Positions 8,778-17,926 of a stretch of 64,000 nt of DNA are shown here, piece after piece (within the stretch, counting starts at the first letter, position 1; the number at the start of each line of letters is the position of its first letter). The notes under the pieces are model-generated. The model searched no databases, was not told the DNA's origin, and was given only the letters and a program-made list of their open reading frames with translations. The translations under genes were made by a program, and so were the position numbers. This DNA is from Qipengyuania sp. ABI-127-1 (GTDB taxonomy: Bacteria; Pseudomonadota; Alphaproteobacteria; Sphingomonadales; Sphingomonadaceae). Where the stretch lies: contig JALJCR010000001.1 of NCBI GenBank assembly GCA_022953095.1, forward strand, positions 1,212,501 through 1,276,500, read 5' to 3'.

Positions 8778-9692
8778 TCAGCTCTTCCAGTCGAGCCCCA
8801 TTTCCTCGAACATTTCCTTGTCCTCGCTCCAGCGCTCGTCGGTCTTCACGTGAAGGAAGAGATGGACCTTCTGGCCGAGCAATTCGGAGAGTTCCTCGCG
8901 CGCGGCCTTGCCGATTTCCTTGATCCGGCTGCCGCCCTTGCCGAGCACGATGGCGCGCTGATTGTCGCGCATGACCACGATCTGCTGGTGAATCTCGACA
9001 CTGCCATCCTTGCGCTGGATGTATTTTTCCGGGCGAACGGCGCTGTCATAGGGCAGTTCCTCGTGAAGCTGCTGATAGAGCTGTTCACGGGTAATCTCGG
9101 TGGCGAGCAGGCGCTCGCTGGCATCCGAAACCTGGTCCTCGGGATACATCCACGGGCCTTCCGGCATCATCGCGGCGAGCGCGTCCTTCATCTCGGGTAC
9201 GCCGTCGCCGGTCAGCGCGGACACGAAGTATATGTCCTCGAATTGCGCTTTTTCGGTCAGTTCCTGCGCCAGCGCCAGCAGCGGTTCCTTCTTCGCCACA
9301 TCGACCTTGTTGAGGACGAGTATCTTGCGTTCCGGTCGCCCTGCGATCTGTTCGATCAGCGGTTCGAGTTCATGGCGCCGCTGCTTGACCGGGTCGACCA
9401 GCAGCAGAACGGCATCGGCGGCTTCCGCGCCTTCCCAGGCCGCGCTGACCATCGCGCGGTCGAGCCGCCGCTTGGGCGCGAAGATGCCCGGCGTATCGAC
9501 CAGGATCATCTGCGTTTCCGCATCGTCGCTTGTGTGCAGCGCGATGCCCATCATCCGCGCGCGGGTGGTCTGCGCCTTGGCGCTGGTGATCGCGACCTTT
9601 TGGCCGACCAATTGGTTGACCAGCGTGCTCTTGCCCGCATTGGGCGCGCCGAGGACGGCGACGACGCCGCATCTGGTTTGCGTATCACTCAC
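8778..9692 (-). CDS. era: GTPase Era
   Basis: Ras-like GTPase that binds 16S rRNA and helps mature the 30S subunit. The 304-residue product has G1 GAPNAGKST, G3 DTPG, G4 NKVD, and a C-terminal KH domain (GKGGSRIKEIGKAAREELSELL) followed by the conserved DERWSEDK tail. The GTG start at 9692 overlaps the rnc stop (GTGA); the frame is open further upstream, but that part lies inside rnc and lacks family similarity. Confidence 0.96.
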   Translation of the reverse strand: MSDTQTRCGVVAVLGAPNAGKSTLVNQLVGQKVAITSAKAQTTRARMMGIALHTSDDAETQMILVDTPGIFAPKRRLDRAMVSAAWEGAEAADAVLLLVDPVKQRRHELEPLIEQIAGRPERKILVLNKVDVAKKEPLLALAQELTEKAQFEDIYFVSALTGDGVPEMKDALAAMMPEGPWMYPEDQVSDASERLLATEITREQLYQQLHEELPYDSAVRPEKYIQRKDGSVEIHQQIVVMRDNQRAIVLGKGGSRIKEIGKAAREELSELLGQKVHLFLHVKTDERWSEDKEMFEEMGLDWKS

Positions 9693-10360
9693 CCGAATTT
9701 CTCCATGAATTTGCGTGCCGCTTCCTTTTCCGCTTCCTGCTTGCTGCCTGCGGTGCCTTCCGCCTTGCCGACCCTGTGCACACTGACCCGCACGGTAAAG
9801 CGCGCCGCATGATCGGGGCCGGAACGGTCGATCAGCTCGTATTCGGGCGGCTTGCGCTGATTGCCCGCAGCCCATTCCTGCAACGCGCTCTTGGGATGTT
9901 TCGACTTGCCCGCACCGCTTTCGAGCGCCGGGCGCCAGAGCAGGCGGACGAGATCGCGCGAGGCATCGAACCCGTTATCGAGGAACTGCGCGCCGAGCAG
10001 CGCTTCCATTACGTCGCCGAGGATATTGTCGCTATCGCGGCCACCGTCGCTGCTGGCTTGCTTGGAAATGCGGATATGCGGTGCCAGGCCGACACCGCGC
10101 GCAATGGTCGCGCACATTGCGCGGCTGACGATCGCGTTGAGACGCTGGGCGAGCTTGCCCTCCGGCGCATCGCTTTGCGCATAGAGCCAATCGGCAATGG
10201 ACAGGCCGAGCACACGGTCGCCGAGGAATTCCAGCCGTTCGTAGTCGCGCTTTTCGCCCATGCTTCCATGCGTGAAAGCGGCGAACCACAGCGCCTCGTC
10301 TTTCACGGTAAAGCCGGTCTTCGCCAGCCATTCGCGGGTTTCAGGGGCGAGGGCGCTCAT
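9689..10360 (-). CDS. rnc: Ribonuclease III
   Basis: Double-strand-specific endoribonuclease that processes rRNA precursors and other structured RNAs. The 223-residue product has the signature ERLEFLGDRVLGL, the second acidic metal-binding cluster (DNILGDVMEALLGA) and a C-terminal double-stranded-RNA-binding domain (HPKSALQEWAAGNQRKPPEYE ending GSKQEAEKEAARKFME). ATG at 10360 overlaps the lepB stop; the longer open frame is not used by the family. Confidence 0.96.
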   Translation of the reverse strand: MSALAPETREWLAKTGFTVKDEALWFAAFTHGSMGEKRDYERLEFLGDRVLGLSIADWLYAQSDAPEGKLAQRLNAIVSRAMCATIARGVGLAPHIRISKQASSDGGRDSDNILGDVMEALLGAQFLDNGFDASRDLVRLLWRPALESGAGKSKHPKSALQEWAAGNQRKPPEYELIDRSGPDHAARFTVRVSVHRVGKAEGTAGSKQEAEKEAARKFMEKFG

Positions 10361-11253
10361 ATGTCGCTTCCGATCCGGTCCCAGCGCGCGGCGGTGAACC
10401 AGGTCCAGGGCAGCAGCCACTGCGCGCTGCCATCGGTGGACCACAGCACACGGCTGGCGCGGCCGACCAGCAGGTCTGCATCCACCAGACCCACACCGCC
10501 ATCGGGCACGGGGGGAAAGCGGCTGTCGAGCGAGTTGTCGCGATTATCGCCCATCATGAAAAGCTGACCTTCGGGGACGATTACGGGGTCGAAATTGTCG
10601 GGGTCGATCCGCAGGGGCTGGCCGCGCGAATTGGTGACGAAACCGCCCGCGCCATCGGTAAGCAACCGCGCCCCGACCGGGCCGAAATCGATAGTCATGT
10701 AGCTTCTGCCCGAAGGCAGCGTCTCGCGGAACTGGCGATAGCGGCAGATCGTGCCGTCGACCACGATGCCGCCATCGCGGCGGCAGCTCGTATTGGCGCT
10801 CATCGGAATGTCGGCATAGCCCGCCGCTTCCCTGGGCAGCGGCTCGCCATTGAGGATCACCACGCCATCACGGGTGGCGATCGTATCTCCGGGCAGGCCG
10901 ATCACGCGCTTCACGTAATCCGCCCCGGTCACCGGATGCTTGAAAATCGCAACATCTCCGCGCTCCGGCAGGTCGGCGAAAAGGCGCCCCTCCCACAAGG
11001 CCACTTCACCCGGCAGCGAGAGCCTAGAATAGCCATAGGGCCATTTGGCCGCGACAAGGTAGTCACCATTGCGCAGGTTCGGCAGCATCGATTCCGACGG
11101 AATCGTAAAGGGCGAAAAAATGAAGCTGCGGAAAATCAGCACTGCGATCACCAGCTTGGCCACAAACCACAGGAAACTGCCGAGCGTTTCCTTCTCGGGT
11201 TCGTCCTTGGCGGGTGCGGGGCTCGAATTCGTATCCAGCGCTTGCTCTGTCAT
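10357..11253 (-). CDS. lepB: Signal peptidase I
   Basis: Cleaves signal peptides of exported proteins at the outer face of the inner membrane. The 298-residue protein has a cytoplasmic N-terminus, one membrane helix at about 27-46, the catalytic serine S55 in IPSESMLP, the general-base lysine K115 in YVKRVIGLPGD, and the MGDNRDNSLDSR box. It is the first of the overlapping lepB-rnc-era-DUF4010 run and is divergent from pgi with 67 bases between them. Confidence 0.96.
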   Translation of the reverse strand: MTEQALDTNSSPAPAKDEPEKETLGSFLWFVAKLVIAVLIFRSFIFSPFTIPSESMLPNLRNGDYLVAAKWPYGYSRLSLPGEVALWEGRLFADLPERGDVAIFKHPVTGADYVKRVIGLPGDTIATRDGVVILNGEPLPREAAGYADIPMSANTSCRRDGGIVVDGTICRYRQFRETLPSGRSYMTIDFGPVGARLLTDGAGGFVTNSRGQPLRIDPDNFDPVIVPEGQLFMMGDNRDNSLDSRFPPVPDGGVGLVDADLLVGRASRVLWSTDGSAQWLLPWTWFTAARWDRIGSDI

Positions 11254-11320
11254 GCGGGGTTCTCAATCATCGCCGAAGTCCCTAGTCGCCGACCTGCGCA
11301 CACGAAAGGATTTTTGAGAC

Positions 11321-12871
11321 ATGACTTCTTCCGCCGCGATCTGGGACAAGCTCGAAAACCTGCCGCGCCCGACGCTGGGTGAGCTGTTCAGCGCGGTGCG
11401 CGACGGCGGCGAGGGCGCGGACGAACCGGGCGGGGCGGAGCGCGTGGCGATGCTGTCGGGCCGGATCGAGCTGGAAGAAGGCGGTATTCTGTTCGACTGG
11501 TCGAAGACGCATCTCGACCGCGCGGTAATCGCGGCGTTCGAGGAGCTGGCCGAGGCGATGGATTTCGCCGGCATGCGCGCCAAGCTGTTCGGCGGCGAGG
11601 TGGTCAACCCGACCGAGGGGCGCGCCGCCGACCACGCGACGCTGCGCGGCACGGGCGACGAGGCCAAGGTGGAAGAGGCGATGGCGCTGATCGACCGCAT
11701 GGGCATGCTGGTGGGCGCGATCCATCAGGGTGCGCTGGGCGAGGTGGAGCATCTGATCCATATCGGCATCGGCGGCAGCGCGCTGGGTCCGGCGCTGGGC
11801 GTCGATGCGCTTTCTCGCGACCTGTCCTATTGCGATGTCCACGTGGTCTCGAACATCGATGGGGTCGCGCTCGAGGCAGCCTTTGCCAAATGCGATCCGG
11901 CCAAGACGCTGATCGCTGTGGCCAGCAAGACCTTCACCACGATCGAAACCATGACCAACGCCCAGTCGGCGCTCAAATGGCTTGCCGACAATGGCGTATC
12001 GGACCCCGGCGGCCGCGTGATCGCACTCACCGCCAATCCCGAAGGCGCGGTCGAATGGGGCGTCGACGAGACGCGCATCCTGCCGTTCCAGGAAAGCGTT
12101 GGCGGGCGCTATTCGATCTGGTCGTCGATCGGCTTTCCCATCGCGATGGCGGTCGGCATGGACGATTTCCGCGCCATGCTGGCGGGCGCCAAGGCAGTGG
12201 ACGAGCATTTCCGCGACACGGACGGCGCGGCGAACCTCGTGCTGCGCGCGAGTTTTGCCGATCTCTACTACAGCCGTGTGCGCGGCTGCCAGACGCGCGC
12301 GGTCTTCGCCTATGACGAGCGGCTCGGCCTGTTTCCCGACTATCTCCAGCAGCTCGAGATGGAGAGCAACGGCAAGCGCGTTACCGCCGACATGCAGCCC
12401 GTCGATGGCCCGACCGCGCCGATTACCTGGGGCGGGGTGGGCACCGACGCGCAGCACGCGGTGTTCCAGCTCCTCCACCAGGGCACGCACCTTATCCCCG
12501 TGGATTTCATCGCCAGTGTGGCACCGGGCGACGAGCTCGACCCTGCGCACCACCGCATCCTGCTGATGAACTGCTTTGCGCAAGGCGCGGCGTTGATGGC
12601 GGGCAAGGCGGGAGAGGACCCCGCGCGCAACTATCCCGGCGACCGCCCCTCGGCGACGATCCTGTGCGACGATCTCGACGCCGCTGCGTTGGGCGCGCTC
12701 ATCGCCTTCCACGAACACCGCACCTTCGCCAATGCCGTGCTGATGGGCATCAACCCCTTCGACCAGTTCGGCGTCGAACTAGGCAAGGCGATGGCCAAGG
12801 CGATCGAAAAGGGCGGCGAGGAATTCGATGCCAGCACCGATGCGCTGGTGAAGGCGGCTGGGTTGGCCTAG
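11321..12871 (+). CDS. pgi: Glucose-6-phosphate isomerase
   Basis: Interconverts glucose-6-phosphate and fructose-6-phosphate. The 516-residue product has the sugar-phosphate-binding HIGIGGSALGP, SKTFTTIETMTN, GGRYSIWSSIGFP (catalytic arginine/serine region) and the C-terminal FDQFGVELGKAMA signature. A GGA-containing ribosome site precedes the ATG. Its last four bases overlap the end of the convergent kinase gene, leaving no room for a separate terminator. Confidence 0.97.
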   Translation: MTSSAAIWDKLENLPRPTLGELFSAVRDGGEGADEPGGAERVAMLSGRIELEEGGILFDWSKTHLDRAVIAAFEELAEAMDFAGMRAKLFGGEVVNPTEGRAADHATLRGTGDEAKVEEAMALIDRMGMLVGAIHQGALGEVEHLIHIGIGGSALGPALGVDALSRDLSYCDVHVVSNIDGVALEAAFAKCDPAKTLIAVASKTFTTIETMTNAQSALKWLADNGVSDPGGRVIALTANPEGAVEWGVDETRILPFQESVGGRYSIWSSIGFPIAMAVGMDDFRAMLAGAKAVDEHFRDTDGAANLVLRASFADLYYSRVRGCQTRAVFAYDERLGLFPDYLQQLEMESNGKRVTADMQPVDGPTAPITWGGVGTDAQHAVFQLLHQGTHLIPVDFIASVAPGDELDPAHHRILLMNCFAQGAALMAGKAGEDPARNYPGDRPSATILCDDLDAAALGALIAFHEHRTFANAVLMGINPFDQFGVELGKAMAKAIEKGGEEFDASTDALVKAAGLA

Positions 12872-13989
12872 CGCTGTTCGCTTTCCTTGGACGGGATGAC
12901 GAGCTTGAAGGTTGTCCCGCCCTCATCCGAGGCGACCTCCATCCGTCCACCATGCGCCGTGGCGATCTGGTCGACGATGAACAGGCCCAGTCCCAGGCCA
13001 TCGTGATTGCCCTGTTTCGAGCCGCGATCGAAGGGCTGAAACAAAGTCTTGAGGACATGGGCAGGAATGGGCGTGCCCGAATTCGTGACCGAGATTTCCA
13101 ATTCGTCCCGCGTCGTTATTGCCTTCACCATGACCGGGGCATCGTGTCGGCCGTGATGCAGGGCGTTCGAAACAAGATTCGAAAGGAGCTGGGCCAAACG
13201 GTCGGGATCGCACTCCACCGATCTCCCGATCGCAATCTCGCTGCGGATGTCGCGATCCGGCCTTGCCGTTTTCGCTTCGACAATGACGGTTTCCAGCTTC
13301 CTGTCCAGGTCCGGCGCCCTCTGGAGATCGAGCGAGATACCCGATCCCAGCCTGCCACGGGCGAAATCCATGACATTGTTGATCAGCTCGATGGCGCGGT
13401 CGATCGTTGAGTCCATTTGGGTGACGATTTCACGATCTTCGGTGTCGAGATTGCCGGAGTCCTTGAGCAGCTCGGTTCCTGCTTTCAGCGCAGCCACGGG
13501 GTTACGAAGATCGTGGCCCAGGACCGCGATGAACTGCTCGCGCAATTCGGCCTCGCGATCGCGCTGTTCGGTTTCGGATTCCGCCCGGATTTTCGACTCG
13601 AGCAGGTTGCGTTCGTATTTTCGGCGGTCTTCCGCACGGAACAGCGTCAGACGCGTGAAAAGATGGGTGTCCGATTCGTCCCGCTTTTCCGATGCATTGG
13701 CAATTACGGGCACGAGCCCGTGGTCGCATCTCAAGTCGAGGGCGATCTCGTAAACGAAGCCCTGCAGGCGCAGCAGCGGGGCAAGGTGCGTTTCGTAGGC
13801 AATGCGCCCACCGGTTCCGAGCAAGTCTCGCAGGGGTTTACCGACCAGATCGTCGGCCGACAGATCGAGCCAGCCGAGCAGGGTCCGGTTGGCCCGTAAG
13901 ATCTTCGAATCGGGGGCGAGCGACAGGTAGCCGCACGGCGCGTTCTCGTAGAGGTCGAGGAGATCCTCGGTCGGGTCAGGTCCGGACAT
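12868..13989 (-). CDS. PAS-domain sensor histidine kinase next to RsbQ-like hydrolase
   Basis: A 373-residue soluble kinase with no membrane segment. The N-terminal PAS domain (about 10-120; LYENAPCGYLSLAPDSKILRA, GGRIAYETHLAPLLRLQGFV) is of the kind also found in RsbP-type phosphatases. It is followed by a coiled linker, a HisKA domain with phospho-acceptor H159 in LGHDLRNP, and an HATPase_c domain (LLSNLVSNALHHG, GLGLGLFIV). The ATG at 13989 overlaps the hydrolase stop by 14 bases; an alternative ATG at 14016 would add nine residues. No response regulator is encoded nearby. Probably co-translated with the upstream hydrolase, which may supply its signal. Confidence 0.9.
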   Translation of the reverse strand: MSGPDPTEDLLDLYENAPCGYLSLAPDSKILRANRTLLGWLDLSADDLVGKPLRDLLGTGGRIAYETHLAPLLRLQGFVYEIALDLRCDHGLVPVIANASEKRDESDTHLFTRLTLFRAEDRRKYERNLLESKIRAESETEQRDREAELREQFIAVLGHDLRNPVAALKAGTELLKDSGNLDTEDREIVTQMDSTIDRAIELINNVMDFARGRLGSGISLDLQRAPDLDRKLETVIVEAKTARPDRDIRSEIAIGRSVECDPDRLAQLLSNLVSNALHHGRHDAPVMVKAITTRDELEISVTNSGTPIPAHVLKTLFQPFDRGSKQGNHDGLGLGLFIVDQIATAHGGRMEVASDEGGTTFKLVIPSKESEQR

Positions 13990-14767
13990 AGTGCCGGATT
14001 GCCTGCGCGACTTCATCCGGTGCGCTCAGGTTGGGGCAGTGCCCGGTCGCCTCCAATTGCACGAACGAGCTGTCGGGTACTTTCTCGGCGACATATTTGC
14101 CGACCTCGACCGGAGCGATGATATCCTCGCTGCATTGCAGCACCAGCGTGGGAACGGGCACTGCCGACAGATCCGCCCGATTGTCCGAGAAGAAGGTAGC
14201 CCGCGCAAAATCGCGCGCGATATCCGGATCGGTGTTGCAGAAACTGTTGGTCAGCCTTTCGCCCAGTTCGGGGCGGTCGGGATTGCCCATGATCGCCGGT
14301 CCCATGGCGGCGGACCAGCCGAGGTGGTTGTTGTCGAGGAATTCGAGCAGTTCTTCGATCTGCTGTTGGTCGAAGCCGCCAGTATAGTCGCCGTCGTCGA
14401 TGTATCGAGGCGAGGGGCCGACCATGATTAACTGCTTGAAGAGATCAGGCGCCTCGATGGCCGCGAGCGCGCCGATCATCGCACTGACCGAATGGCCGAC
14501 GAACACCAGATCCGGCGTATCGATCGATCGCGCAACCTCGACGACATCGCGCGCATAGCCGTCCAGGTTCGCATACTTCGCCTTGTCATATGCGCTCAGG
14601 TCGCTGCGTCCGGCCCCGACATGGTCGAAGAGCACGATGCGGAAGGAATCCGCCAACTGGTTGGCCACCGGTTCCCACATGCTCTGATCGCAGCCAAAAC
14701 CGTGGGAGAACAGGAGGGTGGGCGATCCCGAGCCGAAGGCCCGGACATTATTGCGCGTCTCAATCAT
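13976..14767 (-). CDS. RsbQ-like alpha/beta hydrolase (D14/KAI2 relative)
   Basis: A 263-residue alpha/beta hydrolase with nucleophile S93 in GHSVSAMIG, acid D215 in CSEDIIAP and H243 in TGHCPNLS. The N-terminus RNNVRAFGSGSPTLLFSHGFGCDQ and the FDHVGAGRSD stretch are typical of Bacillus RsbQ, which feeds an unknown hydrophobic ligand signal to the PAS domain of RsbP and is homologous to plant D14/KAI2 receptors. Start ATG 14767 matches the family length; the frame is open further upstream without similarity. It overlaps the PAS kinase gene, supporting a hydrolase-sensor pair. Confidence 0.88.
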   Translation of the reverse strand: MIETRNNVRAFGSGSPTLLFSHGFGCDQSMWEPVANQLADSFRIVLFDHVGAGRSDLSAYDKAKYANLDGYARDVVEVARSIDTPDLVFVGHSVSAMIGALAAIEAPDLFKQLIMVGPSPRYIDDGDYTGGFDQQQIEELLEFLDNNHLGWSAAMGPAIMGNPDRPELGERLTNSFCNTDPDIARDFARATFFSDNRADLSAVPVPTLVLQCSEDIIAPVEVGKYVAEKVPDSSFVQLEATGHCPNLSAPDEVAQAIRHYVRT

Positions 14768-15038
14768 GTGGGCGATTGTTACCAGCCCATTGGTTAATTC
14801 CAAAGTTCCACGCAAACCTCCGTGCGGGTTGACTTTCACCATGCCCTGCACCACATGCACGCCATCGAAGCGCGCTAGCCAGCGTGAAGCGGCGATGGCA
14901 ACACATCCATCGCCCCGGCCGCGCCTCGGTTCATTTTCTCAGACTTCCCAATTCACGCGGGTGGTTACAACCTCCGCGACCGCGCCCGGATTCCGTCTGT
15001 GGAACCGAGGGCGCGCCGCATGTTTAATGCGAGTAATC

Positions 15039-16409
15039 ATGACTCAGTTTTCAGACCTCGGGCTGTCGCAGCCCGTCCTCCAGGCCCTCGATCTCAAGGG
15101 CTATACCGAACCCACGCCGATCCAGGCGCAGGCAATCCCGCCCGTGCTCGAAGGGCGCGACCTCATGGGGATCGCCCAGACCGGCACCGGCAAGACCGCC
15201 GCTTTCATGCTGCCCAGTATCGACCGGCTGCGGGAAGCCGACAGGCAGACGCCATTCAAGTCCTGCCGCATGCTGGTCCTCGCCCCGACGCGTGAGCTGG
15301 CCGGGCAGATCGCCCAGAATGCGAAGGAATATGGTGCGCTGGCGGGCCTCAAAGTGCATTCGATCGTCGGCGGCACTTCGGTCAACAAGGACCGCAACAA
15401 GCTCCATCGCGGGACCGACATCCTCGTCGCCACGCCCGGCCGCCTGCTCGACCTGATCGACCAGAAGGCCTTCACCCTCGACAAGGTCGAAGTGCTGGTG
15501 CTCGACGAGGCCGACCAGATGCTCGACCTCGGCTTCATCCACGCGCTGCGCCGGATCAGCCAGCTCGTGCCCGAAGACCGGCAGACGCTGTTCTTCTCCG
15601 CGACCATGCCCAAGCAGATCCAGGAACTGGTCGGTAAATATTGCCGCAATCCGGTCAAGGTATCGGTGACGCCCGAAAGCACCACCGCCGAGCGGATCGA
15701 CCAGTATCTCTTCATGGTCCAGCAGGACGAAAAGCAGACGTTGCTCGAAATGATCCTGTCCGAACGGCACCCGGTGCCCGGCAAGTTCGAGCGCGTGCTG
15801 ATTTTTGCGCGCACCAAGCATGGCTGCGACCGGATCGTGAAGAAGCTCAGCCAGAGCGGTATTCCGGCCAACGCGATCCATGGCAATAAATCGCAGCCGC
15901 AGCGCGAACGCGCGCTGGGCGAGTTCCGCAGCGCCAAGACCCCGATCCTGATCGCGACCGATGTAGCCGCGCGCGGGATCGATATTCCCGGCGTGAGCCA
16001 CGTGCTCAATTACGAGCTTCCCAACGTGCCCGAGCAATATGTCCACCGCATCGGCCGCACGGCGCGCGCGGGCAAGGACGGCATCGCCATCGCTTTCTGC
16101 GCCGAGGACGAGCGCGATTACCTCAAGGACATTCGCAAGAAGACCGATGCGGAGTTCGAACGCCTGCCGCTGCCCGACAATTTTCGTGCAGTGGTGGAAG
16201 GTGTCGGGCCGACCAAGCGTGCGGCTCCGGGCCAGCGCATGGCCAAACCCAAGGTTCGCCCCACCGGCGATGCCGCAGCGCGCCGGTCCAAGCCCAAGAA
16301 CAAGCACCCCAACCGCGCCGGTGCGCCCAAGCGTGACGGTGCACCCGGTGGCAAGCCCGGCGGCAGCCGCCCTTCGCGCAATCGCAACCGACGCCGCGCG
16401 GGGCGTTAA
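15039..16409 (+). CDS. DEAD-box ATP-dependent RNA helicase (RhlE-like)
   Basis: Unwinds RNA structures in ribosome assembly or mRNA decay. The 456-residue protein has the Q-motif (YTEPTPIQAQAIP), motif I AQTGTGKTAAF, Ia APTRELAGQ, II VLDEADQMLD, III FFSATMP, and the C-terminal helicase motifs ARTKHGCD, ATDVAARGIDIPGV and HRIGRTARAGKDG. The last 80 residues are Lys/Arg/Pro/Gly-rich, as in RhlE-type enzymes. ATG 15039 gives the canonical MTQFSDLGLS start; an ATG 12 bases upstream is possible. Confidence 0.94.
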   Translation: MTQFSDLGLSQPVLQALDLKGYTEPTPIQAQAIPPVLEGRDLMGIAQTGTGKTAAFMLPSIDRLREADRQTPFKSCRMLVLAPTRELAGQIAQNAKEYGALAGLKVHSIVGGTSVNKDRNKLHRGTDILVATPGRLLDLIDQKAFTLDKVEVLVLDEADQMLDLGFIHALRRISQLVPEDRQTLFFSATMPKQIQELVGKYCRNPVKVSVTPESTTAERIDQYLFMVQQDEKQTLLEMILSERHPVPGKFERVLIFARTKHGCDRIVKKLSQSGIPANAIHGNKSQPQRERALGEFRSAKTPILIATDVAARGIDIPGVSHVLNYELPNVPEQYVHRIGRTARAGKDGIAIAFCAEDERDYLKDIRKKTDAEFERLPLPDNFRAVVEGVGPTKRAAPGQRMAKPKVRPTGDAAARRSKPKNKHPNRAGAPKRDGAPGGKPGGSRPSRNRNRRRAGR

Positions 16410-16503
16410 TCCGAAGCCAGGGGCAGCTTCCCTGTAACTCCCGCCTTGGCAAATGCGTATGACGGGCCATATCGCACGCCTGCGTTAATTACGGAGCTGC
16501 CGC

Positions 16504-17856
16504 ATGTCCGAGCAATATGATTTCGACCTTTTCACCATCGGTGCCGGTTCCGGCGGCGTGCGCGCCAGCCGCGTCGCGGCGGCTCACGGGGCAAAGGTCG
16601 CGATCGCCGAGGAGCACCGTGTCGGCGGCACCTGCGTTATCCGCGGCTGTGTGCCCAAGAAGATGCTCGTCTATGGCGCGCATTTCGCCGAGGATCTGAA
16701 GGATGCGCGAAACTTCGGCTGGAAGACCGAGAACTGCGAATTCGACTGGGCGGTTCTGCGCGATAATGTGCTGAAGGATGTCGACCGGCTCGAGGGTGCC
16801 TATACCGACACGCTCGAAAACCACGACGTAACCATCTTCCACGAACGCGCCGAAATTTCCGGCCCACACGAGATCACGCTGGCGAGCGGCAAGAAGGTCA
16901 CGGCGAAATACATTCTGATCGCCACCGGCGCTCGGCCGCGCCTGCCCGAATGCGAGGGTGCAGAACATGCCATCACCTCGAACGAGGCGTTCCATCTCGA
17001 CAAGTTGCCGGGGCGCATCATCATCGCGGGTGGCGGCTATATCGCCAACGAGTTCGCGGGCATCTTCAATGAGTTCGGAAGCAAGGTGACGCTGGTCAAC
17101 CGCAGCGACAAGCTGCTGCGCGGCTACGATCCGGCGCTGGTCGACCGGCTGCTGCAGATCTCGATCATGAAAGGCATCGAGTTCAAGTTCAACACGAAGT
17201 TCGAATATATCAAGCCATGCGAGGATGGCGGCTATTTCGTCAAGCTGACCGATTGCGACGAGGAGCGCGTCGACCAGGTGATGTTCGCTACCGGGCGTGT
17301 GCCCAATGTGGAAGGGCTCGGCCTCGACAAGGCAGGAATCGAACTGGGCGACAATGGCGAGATCAAGGTCGATCGGTTCAGCAAGACCAATGTCGATCAC
17401 ATCTATGCAGTGGGCGACGTGACCGATCGCGTGCAATTGACCCCGGTGGCGATCCGCGAAGGGCAGGCTTTCGCCGATACCGTGTTCGGCGGGCACGATC
17501 CGCTCGCGGTCGACCACTCCTGCATTCCCAGTGCCGTCTTCAGCCATCCTCCCATCGCGGCGGTCGGCATGACCGAGGGCGAGGCGAAGAACAAGCTTGG
17601 CAGCGTCAAGATCTATCAGTCCGACTTCCGCCCGATGAAGAACGTTCTGGCCGGGCGCAACGAGCGCAGCCTGTTCAAGATGGTCTGCGACGGGGAGAGC
17701 GGCGAAATCGTCGGCATCCACATGATCGCGCCGGAGGCGGCGGAAATGATGCAGGCCGCCGCCATCGCGGTGAAGGCCGGTCTCACCAAGGCGGATTTCG
17801 ATTCCACCACCGCAATCCATCCGACGATGGCGGAAGAGCTGGTGCTGATGCGCTAA
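16504..17856 (+). CDS. gor: Glutathione-disulfide reductase
   Basis: NADPH-dependent flavoenzyme that regenerates glutathione. The 450-residue protein has the FAD motif TIGAGSGGVRASR, the redox-active disulfide C44/C49 in GGTCVIRGCVPKK, the NADPH motif IAGGGYIANEFAG, the second FAD motif YAVGDVTDRVQLTPVA and the C-terminal dimer-interface HPTMAEE with the acid-base histidine. A GGAG ribosome site precedes the ATG. It stands alone; the next gene is convergent. Confidence 0.96.
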   Translation: MSEQYDFDLFTIGAGSGGVRASRVAAAHGAKVAIAEEHRVGGTCVIRGCVPKKMLVYGAHFAEDLKDARNFGWKTENCEFDWAVLRDNVLKDVDRLEGAYTDTLENHDVTIFHERAEISGPHEITLASGKKVTAKYILIATGARPRLPECEGAEHAITSNEAFHLDKLPGRIIIAGGGYIANEFAGIFNEFGSKVTLVNRSDKLLRGYDPALVDRLLQISIMKGIEFKFNTKFEYIKPCEDGGYFVKLTDCDEERVDQVMFATGRVPNVEGLGLDKAGIELGDNGEIKVDRFSKTNVDHIYAVGDVTDRVQLTPVAIREGQAFADTVFGGHDPLAVDHSCIPSAVFSHPPIAAVGMTEGEAKNKLGSVKIYQSDFRPMKNVLAGRNERSLFKMVCDGESGEIVGIHMIAPEAAEMMQAAAIAVKAGLTKADFDSTTAIHPTMAEELVLMR

Positions 17857-17926
17857 CCCTGCGCTGCGCGGTTCACAGCCCGTCCCCTTTCTACAGAAAC
17901 CGGGAGGCGGGTGGCTTGGGGGACTG

